Of a DNA stretch of 64,000 nt, positions 9,019 through 17,552 are shown in pieces (positions within the stretch are counted from its first letter, which is position 1; each line of letters begins with the position of its first letter). This DNA is from Anaerocolumna jejuensis DSM 15929. GTDB taxonomy: Bacteria > Bacillota > Clostridia > Lachnospirales > Lachnospiraceae. The notes beneath the pieces were generated by a model. It made no database searches. It was not told the origin of the DNA and worked only from the letters and a program-made list of their open reading frames with translations. The position numbers were made by a program, and so were the translations under genes. The stretch lies in contig NZ_FRAC01000019.1 in assembly GCF_900142215.1 (NCBI RefSeq), forward strand, positions 74,828 through 138,827, given 5' to 3'.

Positions 9019-9978
9019 ATGACAGACAGAATTGAATGTTATTATGAGAACATACTGACGGAAAGAGGATTTTTGCCCATCGGTCCAAATGGAACATTTA
9101 ACTCCTGCGGGCAGACCTTTGCTCTTTCCAAAGAGTTAGGAGAAGGCTATTACTGGATTTATTCCGAAGCCAATTTATTTGATATCAAAATACATGACTT
9201 TTCTTTTCATGAAGATTATTTCTTTGAATGCATGCTGCCGGAATGCATGAGTATTTCCTACTATCAGTCCATTGCCGGCCATGAGCTGAGCCCCTACAGG
9301 CGAATCAATGCCAACTGTATCAAGACATATTTGGGGGGCAGGAGTCCCTATAAAGCTGTCATGCATAAAAGAATGCCGATTAAATCAGTCGGCATTGAAA
9401 TACTGCCGGCCTATTACATCCATTATCTCAAGGAGAAGTATCCGGAGGATTATATCAATCCTTATGATGCTTTCTGCTCCCTTGACGAAACCTCCCATTT
9501 TCCCGAAATGCTGCTTTTGCTGAATCAGGCAGCCGAATACCGGGGGAATGGCATCAGTGCCAAGCTCTTCTACGAGGCAAAGGTAAACGAAGCAGTTTCT
9601 CTGGTAGTGGAGCGTTTTCATAAGCAGGGCAGCGGGCAAATTCATCTCTTTCACAATGATAAGGAGCAAATAAAAAACGTTACCGCTTATATCAAGGACC
9701 ACGCTGCATTTTCACTTACTCTGGACCAGCTGTCTAAAATTGCCTGTATGGGGCACACGAAATTAAAAAGGTGCTTCAAACAGGTAAATGGCTGTACCAT
9801 TACGGAATATATCCAGCAGACACGAATCGGCCAGGCGGAATACCTGCTTTCCAACACGGAATTAAGCATCGCACAGATTTCTCAGACCGTAGGATATTCC
9901 AATGCCAGCAGATTTGCGGAATTATTTCAAAGAAATGTAGGGATTCTTCCCGGAGAATACCGGAGGATTATGAGTTAG
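9019..9978 (+). CDS. AraC-family regulator, YbtA/PchR-like
   Basis: A 319-aa transcription factor with a C-terminal double helix-turn-helix AraC domain (about residues 215-315; segments LSKIACMGHTKLKRCFKQ and IAQISQTVGYSNASRFAELF) and an N-terminal ligand-sensing half unlike the simple cupin type. The layout and context resemble YbtA and PchR, which sense iron chelates. The start at 9019 is chosen because AAGGAGG sits 6 bases upstream; a GTG at 8962 in frame would run through a regulon box and is unlikely. It is divergent from the ECF-ABC operon. It is a good candidate for the protein that binds the GGTTAG boxes, although AraC proteins often use direct repeats, so this is not certain. Confidence 0.88.
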   Translation: MTDRIECYYENILTERGFLPIGPNGTFNSCGQTFALSKELGEGYYWIYSEANLFDIKIHDFSFHEDYFFECMLPECMSISYYQSIAGHELSPYRRINANCIKTYLGGRSPYKAVMHKRMPIKSVGIEILPAYYIHYLKEKYPEDYINPYDAFCSLDETSHFPEMLLLLNQAAEYRGNGISAKLFYEAKVNEAVSLVVERFHKQGSGQIHLFHNDKEQIKNVTAYIKDHAAFSLTLDQLSKIACMGHTKLKRCFKQVNGCTITEYIQQTRIGQAEYLLSNTELSIAQISQTVGYSNASRFAELFQRNVGILPGEYRRIMS

Positions 9979-10746
9979 TCAGCTAATGCAGCTTCTGACA
10001 TTTTCTACCCATACCTCCGGCCTGCTCACAAGGAGCTCTTCATGAAGTAATTTATGCTCAATAATATGGGGATGTACAAAATGCTGCTGATATCTGTCAC
10101 GATACTTTTCCCCCATCCTGGCAGCATAAAAGCAATGGATTATTGTCCCCGGTACCTGGATATTATCATCCAATTGTGTTGTCAGGTCCGAATAAAATTG
10201 GTTTTTCATACTTTTTTTTGTTACAAAAGCCATATTTACGCCGCCAATTCCCAACATACGAAGCCCATTTTTCACATATTCCTCTCCTCCATTTTTCAAT
10301 AGATGTTTCCTTAGAGCTTCAGGAACTTTTCCTGTATGTACCATTTTATAAAAGAAGGGAATCATGAGTTTCGCCTGCAGAGCAGCAACCTGCTTTGAGG
10401 CTTGATCCAGGTCCGAACTTCCTAAAATCCCGTGATTCATGTGAATTCTCTTTCTCTGTGTCAACAGCCCGACAAAAGAACCACCGAGGGAACACCCATA
10501 AATTGCATGAATTCTTCCCTGAAATTTCTGTCTGATATAATCTTCAATTTTTATTGTTTCCATTATCATATCCGGGAATTCTGTTTCTTCTGTTTCATCG
10601 AAGCCATCATAGGATACACAGAGCACATAAAAATCTTCTGACAGCAAATCAATTACCTGGGAAAAATTATTTTTCCAATGAGAGCATGTTCCTGGCAGTA
10701 ACATAATAGCCGGATTTTCTTCTTTTCCAAACTCATATACCTTCAT
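9979..10746 (-). CDS. Alpha/beta-fold hydrolase
   Basis: A 255-aa soluble protein with the alpha/beta hydrolase pattern: an early LLPGTCSHW oxyanion segment near residues 16-24, the nucleophile elbow GCSLGG near residue 84 and a late His in LLHEELLV that could complete the triad. It is transcribed alone from a promoter carrying regulon box 3, so it belongs to the same regulon as the transporters. By analogy with other uptake loci, it may cleave an ester or amide in an imported chelate, but the substrate is not shown by the sequence. Its stop abuts the convergent AraC gene with no spacing. Confidence 0.75.
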   Translation of the reverse strand: MKVYEFGKEENPAIMLLPGTCSHWKNNFSQVIDLLSEDFYVLCVSYDGFDETEETEFPDMIMETIKIEDYIRQKFQGRIHAIYGCSLGGSFVGLLTQRKRIHMNHGILGSSDLDQASKQVAALQAKLMIPFFYKMVHTGKVPEALRKHLLKNGGEEYVKNGLRMLGIGGVNMAFVTKKSMKNQFYSDLTTQLDDNIQVPGTIIHCFYAARMGEKYRDRYQQHFVHPHIIEHKLLHEELLVSRPEVWVENVRSCIS

Positions 10747-10795
10747 AAAGCACCACCTTCTTATTATTTATGTTATCTGATTTTTTTTCATATTT

Positions 10796-10819
10796 GGTTA
10801 GTTTTCGCTAACCATTATA
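10796..10819 (-). promoter_or_regulatory. Regulon box 3 and promoter of the hydrolase gene
   Basis: The box GGTTAG-TTTTCG-CTAACC (10796-10813) extends to a 7+7 palindrome. On the minus strand TATAAT (10814-10819) directly abuts it, with TGGACG 17 bases further upstream as a plausible -35. The box then covers the start point of the gene at 10746. Confidence 0.7.
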
Positions 10820-10954
10820 TACCAAACAGGCACATTCGTCCATAGCTGCAAATGTACCTGTTCAAATTTAAAAAATTTTCTTTTTACCCCTCTGGCTTCC
10901 TTACCGCTTCCCAAACTTTAAACTCCGAAAAAAGTTTGATTTTCTTTCCCTGCC

Positions 10955-12694
10955 TTACCCCTTGGAAACATTCCAGGAAGCTGCTTCTTTCCTTTCGCTT
11001 ACAAATCTCTTATAAATACCTTCCTGCAAAATCAATTCCTCATGGTTTCCCTGCTGGACAATCCGCCCGTCCTCCACCACCAATATCTGGTCGGCATGAC
11101 GGACCGTTTTCAGCCGGTGTGCAATCATGATAATTGTCTTATCCTTCGTTAATTCTTCAAAGGCTTTTTGCAGATGGGCTTCATTTTCCGGATCTACATT
11201 TGCCGTTGCTTCATCGAAAATAATAATCGGCGCATTCTTCAGGATAGCCCTGGCAATGGAAATTCTCTGCTTCTCTCCTCCGGAAAGGGAAAAGCCCTTT
11301 TCACCGATTACCGTATCATAAGCTTTGGGGAGCGACATGATGAATTCATGGCAGCTGGCTTTCTTTGCCGCCTCAATGACCTCCTGCCTGGTGGCTTTGG
11401 GATTTCCGAAGCGGATATTATTTTCTATGGTATCGTGAAAAAGATAGACATTTTGAAAAACCATGCTCATTTGATTCATCAAGGATTCCAGTGTATACTC
11501 TCTGATATCCGTTCCCCCGATTGTAATTTTTCCGCTGTCCGCATCCCAGAATCTGGCTATCAGATTACAGATGGTAGTCTTTCCCGACCCGCTTGGTCCG
11601 ATGATTGCCGTCATGGTTCTATCTTTTATCTGGAGGGTAACGTCCTTTAATATCTGGCGCTTTTCATAAGAAAAATCCACATGCTCAAAGGCAATCTCAT
11701 GGCTCTTCGGCTCTTTATTCCGCCCGTTTTCATCCATAACAGGAGTGTCATTCATTTGATTTGCCTGTTCAATGGAGCTGCCGCATACACGAAGAATAGC
11801 AACTCCATGGCCGGCAGACTCTATCTGCTCAAAAATAATAAATGAAACCACAATGAACATCAGTGAATAGGTAAGGTCCATGGTCCCTTGAAAATAAAAC
11901 AATAGGGCGGCTGCCATCATCCCAACACTAAAGATTCGAAGTGTCACCTCCTGCATAATGGTATAAGGTGTTATTAGCTTTTCCATGGCAAGGTTGGTAG
12001 CTCTGCTGTTTTCAATCGCACGGTCGACCTTTTTATTATCCAGCTTCGTAAGATTAAAGGATTTAACAACTCCCATTCCCTGAATGGTTTCCAGCATGTT
12101 TTCTACCAGCTCTGCCTGTGCTTTCTGCCTTTTTGGTGCGGTATTTCTTGACTTTTTCTCCATGGACGAGGTAACCAGGCAGAACAGAAAGACTCCAATA
12201 ACCGTAATCAGGCCCATCCTCCAGTCAAAGACCAGCATATAAACTGTAAATACAACGGTGGTTATAAATCCCCCCAAGGTCAGCACCATGACCATGGGTG
12301 CCGTCATTTCAACATCACCCAGCACCGTGGTACAGATACCGGTAATGTTCCCCAGACTGCTTTGATTGAAAAACCCCATGGGGATGAGCTTCATCTTATT
12401 GCCAATATAAATCCTCTTGTCTGCCGCCATAAAGTACCCTGCATGGGTCTGCTGGAGCTGGGAAAAGTAGTTGGCCCCTATTTTTCCTGCAATGCTGATC
12501 AGCATAAGCAGCAAAATGTACCAAATGGTCCTGGCTTGTAACCCTCCCTCCACTATTGCCTGGATTGTCAAAAAAATTGCACCTATTTGCAGCATATGAA
12601 AAATTGCATTTATAAAATTTACGATAATGGAATTTCTGATATTTTTCTGTTCTGCACCAGCAAATCTCCATATTTCCCGAAAGATCTTTATCAC
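10955..12694 (-). CDS. ABC transporter, fused permease-ATPase (pair 2, second subunit)
   Basis: A 579-aa half transporter with an exporter-fold membrane domain (about residues 20-300) and an ATPase: Walker A GPSGSGKTT, signature LSGGEKQR, Walker B IIIFDEATANVD and switch His in IAHRLK. Its start overlaps the upstream half transporter by 4 bp, giving a likely heterodimer. It is a paralogue of pair 1 in order and architecture. The operon is headed by regulon box 4 and lies beside a TetR regulator, so it may answer to two regulators. Chelate uptake as for YbtPQ/IrtAB is inferred from context; drug or peptide export is the alternative. Confidence 0.85.
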   Translation of the reverse strand: MIKIFREIWRFAGAEQKNIRNSIIVNFINAIFHMLQIGAIFLTIQAIVEGGLQARTIWYILLLMLISIAGKIGANYFSQLQQTHAGYFMAADKRIYIGNKMKLIPMGFFNQSSLGNITGICTTVLGDVEMTAPMVMVLTLGGFITTVVFTVYMLVFDWRMGLITVIGVFLFCLVTSSMEKKSRNTAPKRQKAQAELVENMLETIQGMGVVKSFNLTKLDNKKVDRAIENSRATNLAMEKLITPYTIMQEVTLRIFSVGMMAAALLFYFQGTMDLTYSLMFIVVSFIIFEQIESAGHGVAILRVCGSSIEQANQMNDTPVMDENGRNKEPKSHEIAFEHVDFSYEKRQILKDVTLQIKDRTMTAIIGPSGSGKTTICNLIARFWDADSGKITIGGTDIREYTLESLMNQMSMVFQNVYLFHDTIENNIRFGNPKATRQEVIEAAKKASCHEFIMSLPKAYDTVIGEKGFSLSGGEKQRISIARAILKNAPIIIFDEATANVDPENEAHLQKAFEELTKDKTIIMIAHRLKTVRHADQILVVEDGRIVQQGNHEELILQEGIYKRFVSERKEAASWNVSKG

Positions 12695-14442
12695 ACCTGC
12701 TCACCGTCCTTTGCTCCGATATGGGCATTCCACATGTTCCGGTATAATGCGGATTGCTTTAATAACTCATCATGGGTTCCAGTCCCGCTGATTTTCCCCT
12801 GGTCCACAAGCAGAATCTGCCCTGCACCAATTACCGTGGATAACCGGTGTGCTATCATAATCAGGGTTTTTCCCTGTACCAGCCTGGAGATAGCCTTCTG
12901 GATAATGGCTTCATTTTCCGGATCTATGTAGGCAGTAGCCTCATCCAAAATGACAATGGGCGCATCCTTCAGCATGGCTCTTGCAATGGCAATTCTCTGC
13001 CTTTCTCCGCCGGACAGGTGCGCACCGCCGCCCCCTGTTGTCGTGTCATATCCATGCTCCAGCTTTCGGATAAACCCGTCACAGCCTGCCTTTTTCGCAA
13101 CCTCTTCCACTTCTTTATCCGTAGCGTTTTCCTTTCCCATGCGGATATTTTCACGTATGGTATCATCAAAGAGAAAATTATCCTGGGATACGTAGGCAAT
13201 CTGCTCCGATATCTGGGCAAGAGGAATCTGCCTGATATCTTTTTTGCCAATCCGGATCATTCCCTGATCAGTATCCCAAAACCCAGCAATGAGCTTTGTA
13301 ATTGTTGACTTTCCTCCTCCGCTGGGACCAACCAGAGCATTGACGGTTCCCTGCCGGATTGTCAGGCTGACATCTCTTAATATACTTTCTTTTCCCTCTT
13401 CATAAGCAAAAGAAACATGCTCCATCTCAATATCGGTTCCCGAAAGTTTTACGTACTCCTTCGGATGATGCTGCTCTCCGGCATCTAAAATAGTTTCAAT
13501 GGACTCAATAATCGTGCCTGTCTGTGCTAAAGAATCAACAAAATTGGAGGCCGCGATAATCGGTCCCACAATTCCCATGGATAAAATCATTACCATGATA
13601 AACTGAGAGGAGGAGAGGCTTCCGTTCAAATAAAAGCCCATGCCCGCCGGCAGGACGCCAAGTAAAACAGCCGGGCTGAAATTCCGGTAGCATGCCATTC
13701 CAAACTGTGCACTTTTCATCCATTTATAATAAAATCCTGCATTGGCATTTACGGCCTCCACATATCCGGCATAGGCCTCCTTTCCCTGGTTGAAAGCCTT
13801 TATGACTTCAATGCCATTTACATATTCCACAATGGCATCATTCATTTTTTTACCTGTCTGAACCGATTCCTGGTATTTCTGAGGATAGTTCTTCATGGCA
13901 GCCATCATAAAAATCATCCCTACCGGCAGGGTTGCAACCGATATCAATGCCATTTTCCAGTCAATGGTAAAAAGCACGGCAAGCAGCAGCAAGGGAGCAA
14001 GGAGATTTGAGGTCATTTCCGGCAGCAGATGTGCCAGTGTTGTTTCCATGCTCTCAATCTGATCCACCAGAATGCCCTTCCATCTTCCAAGGGACTGGTT
14101 CTGCAGTGTCCCCATTGAAAGGTTCGTCAGCTTATGGACACATTTGTTTCTTACTTCAGCCAGTACGGCGTAGGTGGCAATATGGGACTGGGATGTGGAG
14201 TAGGTGACAAGCAGTACTTTCCCGATACTTCCTGCCAGGGCTAGAACAAGCCATGGAATACAGTTGTTTCTCTCTGCCGTCCCATTCAGCAGCATAATAA
14301 TAATTTTCCCGGCACAAAAATATGGTATAAAGCCTGATGCAACTCCTAAAATGGCCAGTAATATGGATAACTTAAGCCTTTTGTGCTCGGACTTTGCCAA
14401 TCCCCATATTCTCTTTAACGGGCTTTCCTTTTTGGGGTTCAT
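12691..14442 (-). CDS. ABC transporter, fused permease-ATPase (pair 2, first subunit)
   Basis: A 583-aa half transporter with six hydrophobic helices and an ATPase with Walker A GPSGGGKST, signature LSGGERQR, Walker B IVILDEATAYID and switch His in IAHRLS. All catalytic residues are present. The start is supported by a GGAGGA site just upstream, and regulon box 4 begins 14 bp before the ATG. It pairs with the gene at 10955-12694. The first-then-second subunit order matches pair 1 (4320-6083, then 2581-4323), which suggests duplication of a whole transporter cassette. Confidence 0.85.
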   Translation of the reverse strand: MNPKKESPLKRIWGLAKSEHKRLKLSILLAILGVASGFIPYFCAGKIIIMLLNGTAERNNCIPWLVLALAGSIGKVLLVTYSTSQSHIATYAVLAEVRNKCVHKLTNLSMGTLQNQSLGRWKGILVDQIESMETTLAHLLPEMTSNLLAPLLLLAVLFTIDWKMALISVATLPVGMIFMMAAMKNYPQKYQESVQTGKKMNDAIVEYVNGIEVIKAFNQGKEAYAGYVEAVNANAGFYYKWMKSAQFGMACYRNFSPAVLLGVLPAGMGFYLNGSLSSSQFIMVMILSMGIVGPIIAASNFVDSLAQTGTIIESIETILDAGEQHHPKEYVKLSGTDIEMEHVSFAYEEGKESILRDVSLTIRQGTVNALVGPSGGGKSTITKLIAGFWDTDQGMIRIGKKDIRQIPLAQISEQIAYVSQDNFLFDDTIRENIRMGKENATDKEVEEVAKKAGCDGFIRKLEHGYDTTTGGGGAHLSGGERQRIAIARAMLKDAPIVILDEATAYIDPENEAIIQKAISRLVQGKTLIMIAHRLSTVIGAGQILLVDQGKISGTGTHDELLKQSALYRNMWNAHIGAKDGEQV

Positions 14443-14455
14443 AAATCCTCCTTTT

Positions 14456-14473
14456 GGTTAGTTGTGTCTAACC
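14456..14473. promoter_or_regulatory. Regulon box 4, GGTTAG-N6-CTAACC
   Basis: A perfect 6+6 inverted repeat with spacer TTGTGT, 14 bp before the start of ABC pair 2. All five boxes carry TT right after the first half-site when read on the plus strand, so the motif is directional as well as palindromic. Confidence 0.7.
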
Positions 14474-14481
14474 CATGTTTT

Positions 14482-14511
14482 AAAAAATTGCGGGTATTCC
14501 CCGCATTTTTT
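14482..14511 (-). terminator. Terminator of the TetR gene
   Basis: On the minus strand a GCGGG/CCCGC core extended by A-T pairs, with a 5-base loop, is followed by a run of T. It lies 24 bp past the TetR stop and separates it from the box-4 promoter. Confidence 0.7.
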
Positions 14512-14534
14512 CAGGCATTCTCTTTTCTTATCCT

Positions 14535-15152
14535 TTACCAATTATAGATTTTCGCAAATCCAGCATAATAAAACTCTCTTAGCTGCTTTGCATAGAGCAT
14601 GCCATCTTCTCTTCTCATATCATGGCGCACGATTTCAAATATTCCGGAGAAGTAAGCGCTGGTTACGATGTGCAGAAATTCCGGACTGATATTTCCCTTG
14701 CAGATGGCATCATCTCCTGTCGCTTCCATATACTTCACCGTATATTTCATCTCGATCTCCACCAGCTGATTCAGAAAATCTGAAAACTCTGTTCCGCCTG
14801 AGCATTCTAAAAGCAGTTTGAAAACATCATAATGATCATAGATATAGGCCACAAATTCTTCCGCTTCCATCCCGCTGTATTCAGGCATATTCTGTTTCTG
14901 ATAGTCCGCATCCTTCTGATGAAAGGATTCCTGCACGTCGATAAACCAGTTTTTTATTTCTTCCACCACCGGAGAAACAATGGCATGAAACAGGCCTTCC
15001 TTATTGTGAAAACGGGTATAAATAGAGCCGGTACTGGTACCTGCCTCCTGGGCAATCGTCCGTAAAGAAGCCTCCTGAAAGCCTTTTGCCAAAAACTCTT
15101 TTTGGGCGCATTCATACACCTTTTCATAGACTCCTTCAATTTGTTTTGCCAT
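14535..15152 (-). CDS. TetR-family transcriptional regulator
   Basis: A 205-aa repressor with an N-terminal helix-turn-helix (residues about 20-50; SLRTIAQEAGTSTGSIYTRF, then the usual NKEGLF) and a helical ligand-binding C-terminal half. The start at 15152 is chosen because GGGAGG lies 8 bases upstream. An in-frame ATG at 15188 falls inside the operator palindrome and has no ribosome site. It is upstream of ABC pair 2 in the same direction but separated from it by a terminator, so it may control itself and possibly the transporter. The strong promoter and operator are described separately. Confidence 0.88.
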   Translation of the reverse strand: MAKQIEGVYEKVYECAQKEFLAKGFQEASLRTIAQEAGTSTGSIYTRFHNKEGLFHAIVSPVVEEIKNWFIDVQESFHQKDADYQKQNMPEYSGMEAEEFVAYIYDHYDVFKLLLECSGGTEFSDFLNQLVEIEMKYTVKYMEATGDDAICKGNISPEFLHIVTSAYFSGIFEIVRHDMRREDGMLYAKQLREFYYAGFAKIYNW

Positions 15153-15166
15153 AGCCTGCCTCCCTG

Positions 15167-15206
15167 TATATTCAAAACAGTGTTTCATAACACTGTTTTG
15201 AATATA
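15167..15206. promoter_or_regulatory. Perfect 18+18 bp operator of the TetR gene
   Basis: The arm TATATTCAAAACAGTGTT is repeated exactly as its inverse after a 4-base spacer (TCAT). It covers the -10 and the start point of the TetR promoter. Such a long perfect palindrome is a typical TetR autoregulatory site. Confidence 0.85.
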
Positions 15207-15229
15207 CGACCAATCTTCTTTTTTGTCAA
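15201..15229 (-). promoter_or_regulatory. Strong promoter of the TetR gene
   Basis: On the minus strand TTGACA (15229-15224) and TATATT (15206-15201) are separated by exactly 17 bases, a near-consensus housekeeping promoter. The -10 is inside the operator. Confidence 0.85.
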
Positions 15230-15390
15230 TATTATTTTTAAATTTTCTATAAAATCATCCTGCAATATCACTTTACTTCCACTGTCACTTCGGGGTATTC
15301 CCCTCCAATGAGATTAAACTTATTCCGCCTTAGAAAAATAAGATATACTGCCGTAGCAGTGCTTGTAATAAATGCTCCTTTATCTTCCGC

Positions 15391-16698
15391 TTAAATGCTA
15401 TCAAGTAATTTATCTACCTGAGGCAGCTTTGCTGTTTTGGGGTTATGGATTACTAATTCGCCCCGCATTACCATATCAACTTCTGATAAAGCCCGTAAAT
15501 CAGCTAAAGGGTTATGCTTTATTACGATTATATCGGAAGCTTTACCGGTCTCCAGAGTGCCGGTCAAATGATCTATTCCAAGAATTCTGGCATTCTGCCG
15601 TGTAGCATTATGTATGGCCGTTTCCGGCGGCAATCCGGCATATTTTACTATATAGTCAAGTTCGCGCCAGGTATTATACTGTGTAACATATGGGCAGGAG
15701 GAATCTGTCCCAAGTCCCGTCAAAATACCTGCCTCAGCCGCCTGAACCAATCCTTTCACCATTCCCTCGAAAACAATCCTAGCATTTTCAATATTGACAG
15801 AATTCATGAGAGTATCCTCCGGCTTTAACTTGTATATCGTAACTGCGGGATAAAGGGTTGGAATCAGACTGGAGTATCCGCGAAAAGATTTGGGATTGTT
15901 TAAAAAAAGCTCAATAATTTCCTGGTCAAGAATACTGCCATGTTCAATCGTATCCACTCCTCCCAGCAGGGCTGTCCTTACTCCCTCGGTGCTTTCGGCA
16001 TGAGCAGCTACCAGAAAACCCATTTTATGAGCTTCTTCACAAACAGCGGAAACCTCCTCCAGTGTCATTTCCAGACGGCCCGCCTGACCCACCTTCCGGC
16101 TGTCAATTACACCTCCGGTCACACATATTTTTATTAAGTCAACTTGTTCACTTACATTTTTGCGAACTAACCTTCTCGCTTCCCAGGGAGAATCTGAGAT
16201 AAGGGCAAAACTTCCGGCACCATGACCGCCTGTGACAGAAATAGCAGGGCCCGATACAATCAGTCTTGGCCCCTGAAGCTTTTCGGAATCTATCAGGTTT
16301 CTCAGTTTAATATCGGAATACAGCAGATCACCAACGGCTCTTATGGTCGTTACTCCCGAATTAAGTGCAGTAAGAGCATGGTTTTTCACCATACGGTCAA
16401 GTACTTTCCGCCCAAGCTTCGTGCTTATTATACCAGCTATCCGCTTCTGTGCGTTACCCCCGCTAAGAGCTTTCATCGGTTTTCCGCTGCCGAACAAATG
16501 GACATGGGCATTTATCAGCCCCGGCATAACATATTTATTATCAATATCAAGACAGGTATAGCCTGCCGGTGTTTTCACTTCCGATGCTTTTCCTATTTGT
16601 TTGATTTTACCCCTGCTTACCAATACCGTCATATTTTCCTGATAACCGGAATGGATACCATCGATAAGCCTGCAATTTGTTAATGCATAACCTGACAT
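15391..16698 (-). CDS. Amidohydrolase (imidazolonepropionase/Xaa-Pro dipeptidase-like)
   Basis: A 435-aa metal-dependent hydrolase of the amidohydrolase superfamily. Metal ligands are visible as HVH after NAHVHLFG (about residues 65-67), a likely carboxylated Lys in DLIKICVTGG, His in VAAHAES, His in TIEHGS, and Asp in GLGTDSS. The closest general group is the imidazolonepropionase-like/Sgx9260-type enzymes that hydrolyse N-acyl amino acids or Xaa-Pro dipeptides; the substrate cannot be read from the sequence. No signal peptide is seen, so it is cytoplasmic. It is divergent from an XRE-cupin regulator with 128 bp between the starts, the usual arrangement of a controlled enzyme and its regulator. 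Confidence 0.85.
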   Translation of the reverse strand: MSGYALTNCRLIDGIHSGYQENMTVLVSRGKIKQIGKASEVKTPAGYTCLDIDNKYVMPGLINAHVHLFGSGKPMKALSGGNAQKRIAGIISTKLGRKVLDRMVKNHALTALNSGVTTIRAVGDLLYSDIKLRNLIDSEKLQGPRLIVSGPAISVTGGHGAGSFALISDSPWEARRLVRKNVSEQVDLIKICVTGGVIDSRKVGQAGRLEMTLEEVSAVCEEAHKMGFLVAAHAESTEGVRTALLGGVDTIEHGSILDQEIIELFLNNPKSFRGYSSLIPTLYPAVTIYKLKPEDTLMNSVNIENARIVFEGMVKGLVQAAEAGILTGLGTDSSCPYVTQYNTWRELDYIVKYAGLPPETAIHNATRQNARILGIDHLTGTLETGKASDIIVIKHNPLADLRALSEVDMVMRGELVIHNPKTAKLPQVDKLLDSI

Positions 16699-16758
16699 AA
16701 TAATATCTCCTTATCCCTTTATTATTCCTTATTATAACAATTCGTATATACGTCTCTA

Positions 16759-16787
16759 TTGACTTTATTTGTTTTCAAGGATAGTAT
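16759..16787 (+). promoter_or_regulatory. Promoter of the XRE-cupin regulator
   Basis: TTGACT and TAGTAT are separated by 17 bases. A short palindrome CGTATATACG (16743-16752) lies just upstream, in the divergent region, and could be an operator. Confidence 0.6.
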
Positions 16788-16826
16788 TATAAATAATTTT
16801 TAAAGCTCGTTTTTGGAGGAAAGAAC

Positions 16827-17408
16827 ATGAATATTATAAAGCTGAAACAACTCAGGAGAGCTAAGGGCTATACTCTATCCTATCTTAGCAGCATAACCGG
16901 CTGCACATCCAGCTACCTGTCCCAGCTGGAACGAGGCCTCAAACAGCCGTCTCTTGAAATGCTCAGACGAATCAGTAATTCTCTTGACGTTACAGTATTT
17001 GACCTTTTGTCAGAAAATGAAGCTGCTGATACTATTACCGGAAATACCCCCGGTAAAAAGTATGATATCATCCGGCATCATAGCAGAAAAAAATTTATTA
17101 TGCCGGAGATACTCACCGAATACGAATTCATTACACCCTATTCTGCTGAAAAAAAAGATAACCCCCGTGTCAGTGGTATGTACATCACACTCCTGCCGGG
17201 TAAATGGTCGTGTGAAAAACCAATTTCATTAAACTTTGATTTTAGTATATTTGTCATTCAAGGAAAAGTGAAAGCCTCTCTGGACGATGACACCTTAATC
17301 CTTGACCAGGGGGACAGTGCCTATATATATTCTGGAATACAACACAATTTTTATAATGCCTGGGATACCGAGCTTATTATGATTGGATATGGTATCAGCT
17401 GCCTGTAA
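16827..17408 (+). CDS. XRE-family regulator with cupin sensor domain
   Basis: A 193-aa protein with an N-terminal XRE helix-turn-helix (residues about 5-60, with TLSYLSSITGCTSSYLSQLERG) and a C-terminal cupin barrel (about 115-190; LDQGDSAYIYSGIQHNFYN). Such proteins sense small molecules through the cupin and often control neighbouring amino-acid or amine catabolic genes. TGGAGG sits upstream of the ATG at a normal distance. It is divergent from the amidohydrolase, which is its most likely target. An AT-rich 50-bp palindrome follows it. Confidence 0.88.
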   Translation: MNIIKLKQLRRAKGYTLSYLSSITGCTSSYLSQLERGLKQPSLEMLRRISNSLDVTVFDLLSENEAADTITGNTPGKKYDIIRHHSRKKFIMPEILTEYEFITPYSAEKKDNPRVSGMYITLLPGKWSCEKPISLNFDFSIFVIQGKVKASLDDDTLILDQGDSAYIYSGIQHNFYNAWDTELIMIGYGISCL

Positions 17409-17434
17409 ACCAAGAATCCTTGTCAAGCTTTAAA

Positions 17435-17484
17435 AGGGTTAATATTAACTCTCAGTTAATTAACTGTGAGTTAATATTAACCCT
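17435..17484. terminator. 50-bp near-perfect palindrome, possible terminator
   Basis: Two 25-bp arms meet with no loop base and one mismatch. The outer segment AGGGTTAATATTAACT recurs as its inverse, and the repeat itself contains smaller palindromes (TTAATATTAA twice, AGTTAATTAACT in the centre). It starts 27 bp after the regulator's stop and is followed by ATCATTTTT. It can act as a terminator, but its nested symmetry could also be a protein-binding site. Confidence 0.55.
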
Positions 17485-17552
17485 ATCATTTTTCGCTGTC
17501 AATATAAATCAGATTTATGACATGGCAAGTGCATGAAGGAAGTTTATGGAAG

